Shown here: piece by piece, positions 5,425-5,740 of the stretch
Numbering within the stretch: the first letter of the stretch is position 1
Layout of the letters: each line of letters opens with the position of its first letter
NCBI GenBank assembly: GCA_031267005.1
Contig: JAIRZX010000359.1
Coordinates: forward strand, 1 to 5,740
Origin: Deltaproteobacteria bacterium
GTDB lineage: Bacteria; Desulfobacterota; Desulfarculia; Adiutricales; Adiutricaceae
Reading direction: 5' to 3'
DNA length: 5,740 nucleotides
The notes under the pieces: generated by a model
What the model saw: only the letters and a program-made list of their open reading frames with translations
Databases searched by the model: none
What the model was told of the DNA's origin: nothing
Translations under genes and position numbers: made by a program

Positions 5425-5453
5425 TTGTGAGTCAGCTCGTTATGGAATATAAT
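5425..5453 (+). promoter_or_regulatory. Rightward sigma70-type promoter, target unknown
   Basis: TTGTGA (5425-5430, four of six) and a perfect TATAAT (5448-5453) are separated by exactly 17 bp. Transcription would begin near 5460 and run off the window. The only near ATG frame (5442-5549, 35 codons) overlaps the -10 and is not credible. A frame open from 5473 to the window end lacks a start codon. The early transcript contains the hairpin GCGCAA/TTGCGC (5525-5530, 5540-5545). It may serve an untranslated RNA or a gene beyond 5740. Confidence 0.4.
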
Positions 5454-5740
5454 GAATCCGAACGATCGATAGCGCAATCGGGCGCGACCCTGGACGGCAG
5501 GCCTCCCGGGCCAAGTTCCTTGGCGCGCAAGGCGGCGTTTTGCGCCTGAGGCGAGCGCGGGCGTCGGCGTCCGCTTCCCCTTGGGGGCGCGAGCCGCTTG
5601 CCGCCCGAGCCCCGCCGCGTTCCGGTCGCGCCTTCCGCCGCGCCCCGGCGAAGGCATCCCGCCGCTCCCCCGGGCGGGCCCCCTCCAGGCCTTCGCGGGC
5701 CCTCGGGCAGCCCCGGAAGCGCCCCGCCGGGGTCGGAGGG

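Larger units (their letters stand above)
4721..5740. other. ~1 kb upstream of radA without a credible gene
   Basis: Open frames run through this GC-extreme stretch on both strands, but their products are Arg/Pro/Gly-rich, lack conserved motifs and ribosome sites, and differ between overlapping frames, as expected when stops are rare by composition. The plus strand is purine-rich from about 4790 to 5130 (many GGAAGG words) and pyrimidine-rich from about 5225 to 5400. Two A/T-rich islets, near 5150-5177 and 5440-5460, hold the promoter-like elements listed separately. The final 280 bases contain nothing I can name. Together with its GC extremity, this may be long intergenic or decayed DNA. Confidence 0.4.

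Noticed and set aside
2916..5657. Minus-strand open frame of about 900 codons spanning radA and its upstream region
   Set aside because: It overlaps radA in another frame, has an Arg/Gly/Pro-rich low-complexity product and no recognisable domain. It is a composition-driven shadow.

Overview
The window is very G+C-rich bacterial DNA, interrupted by one sharply A+T-rich island at about 2505-2860. RadA, Sec-type signal peptides and sigma70-like promoter elements show that it is bacterial. The proteins and composition would fit a high-GC Desulfobacterota/deltaproteobacterial lineage, but that is a guess from style and no marker here fixes the taxon. I can defend three intact protein genes: two plus-strand genes for related exported proteins of unknown function, and radA on the minus strand. 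I also see one decayed nuclease/transposase-type gene.

Layout. 1-363: G-tract-rich DNA with potential G-quadruplexes, a 10-bp-stem inverted repeat at 149-186, and a good sigma70-type promoter (273-301) bracketed by two copies of an 11-bp box. 364-954 and 1163-1714: two genes encoding small exported proteins whose mature domains align without gaps over about 119 residues, so they are tandem paralogs. They are separated by 208 bp containing GC-rich hairpins and a 9-bp tandem repeat. About 1890-2286: remnant of a PD-(D/E)XK nuclease of the Rpn / putative transposase type, with one in-frame stop and probable frameshifts. 2288-2319: two operator-like palindromes exactly 20 bp apart. About 2505-2860: AT island holding two diverged copies of a roughly 100-bp unit with internal inverted repeats, then a possible promoter. 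2860-3267: no convincing gene except a doubtful 34-codon ORF whose stop overlaps that of radA. 3269-4720 (minus): radA, complete. 4721-5740: about 1 kb with no credible gene, holding a 14-bp tandem repeat, short GC-rich repeats, and two promoter-like elements pointing away from each other.

Functional picture. The paralogous pair probably works in the periplasm or at the cell surface, possibly as partners or diverged duplicates; nothing here names the process. RadA acts in the cytoplasm in recombinational repair (branch migration of recombination intermediates) and is not obviously linked to the pair. The pseudogene, AT island and palindromes between them look like a graveyard or insertion hot spot of acquired DNA. 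The most interesting unexplained items are the exported paralog pair, the AT-rich repeat island, and the duplicated palindromic sites beside the nuclease relic.
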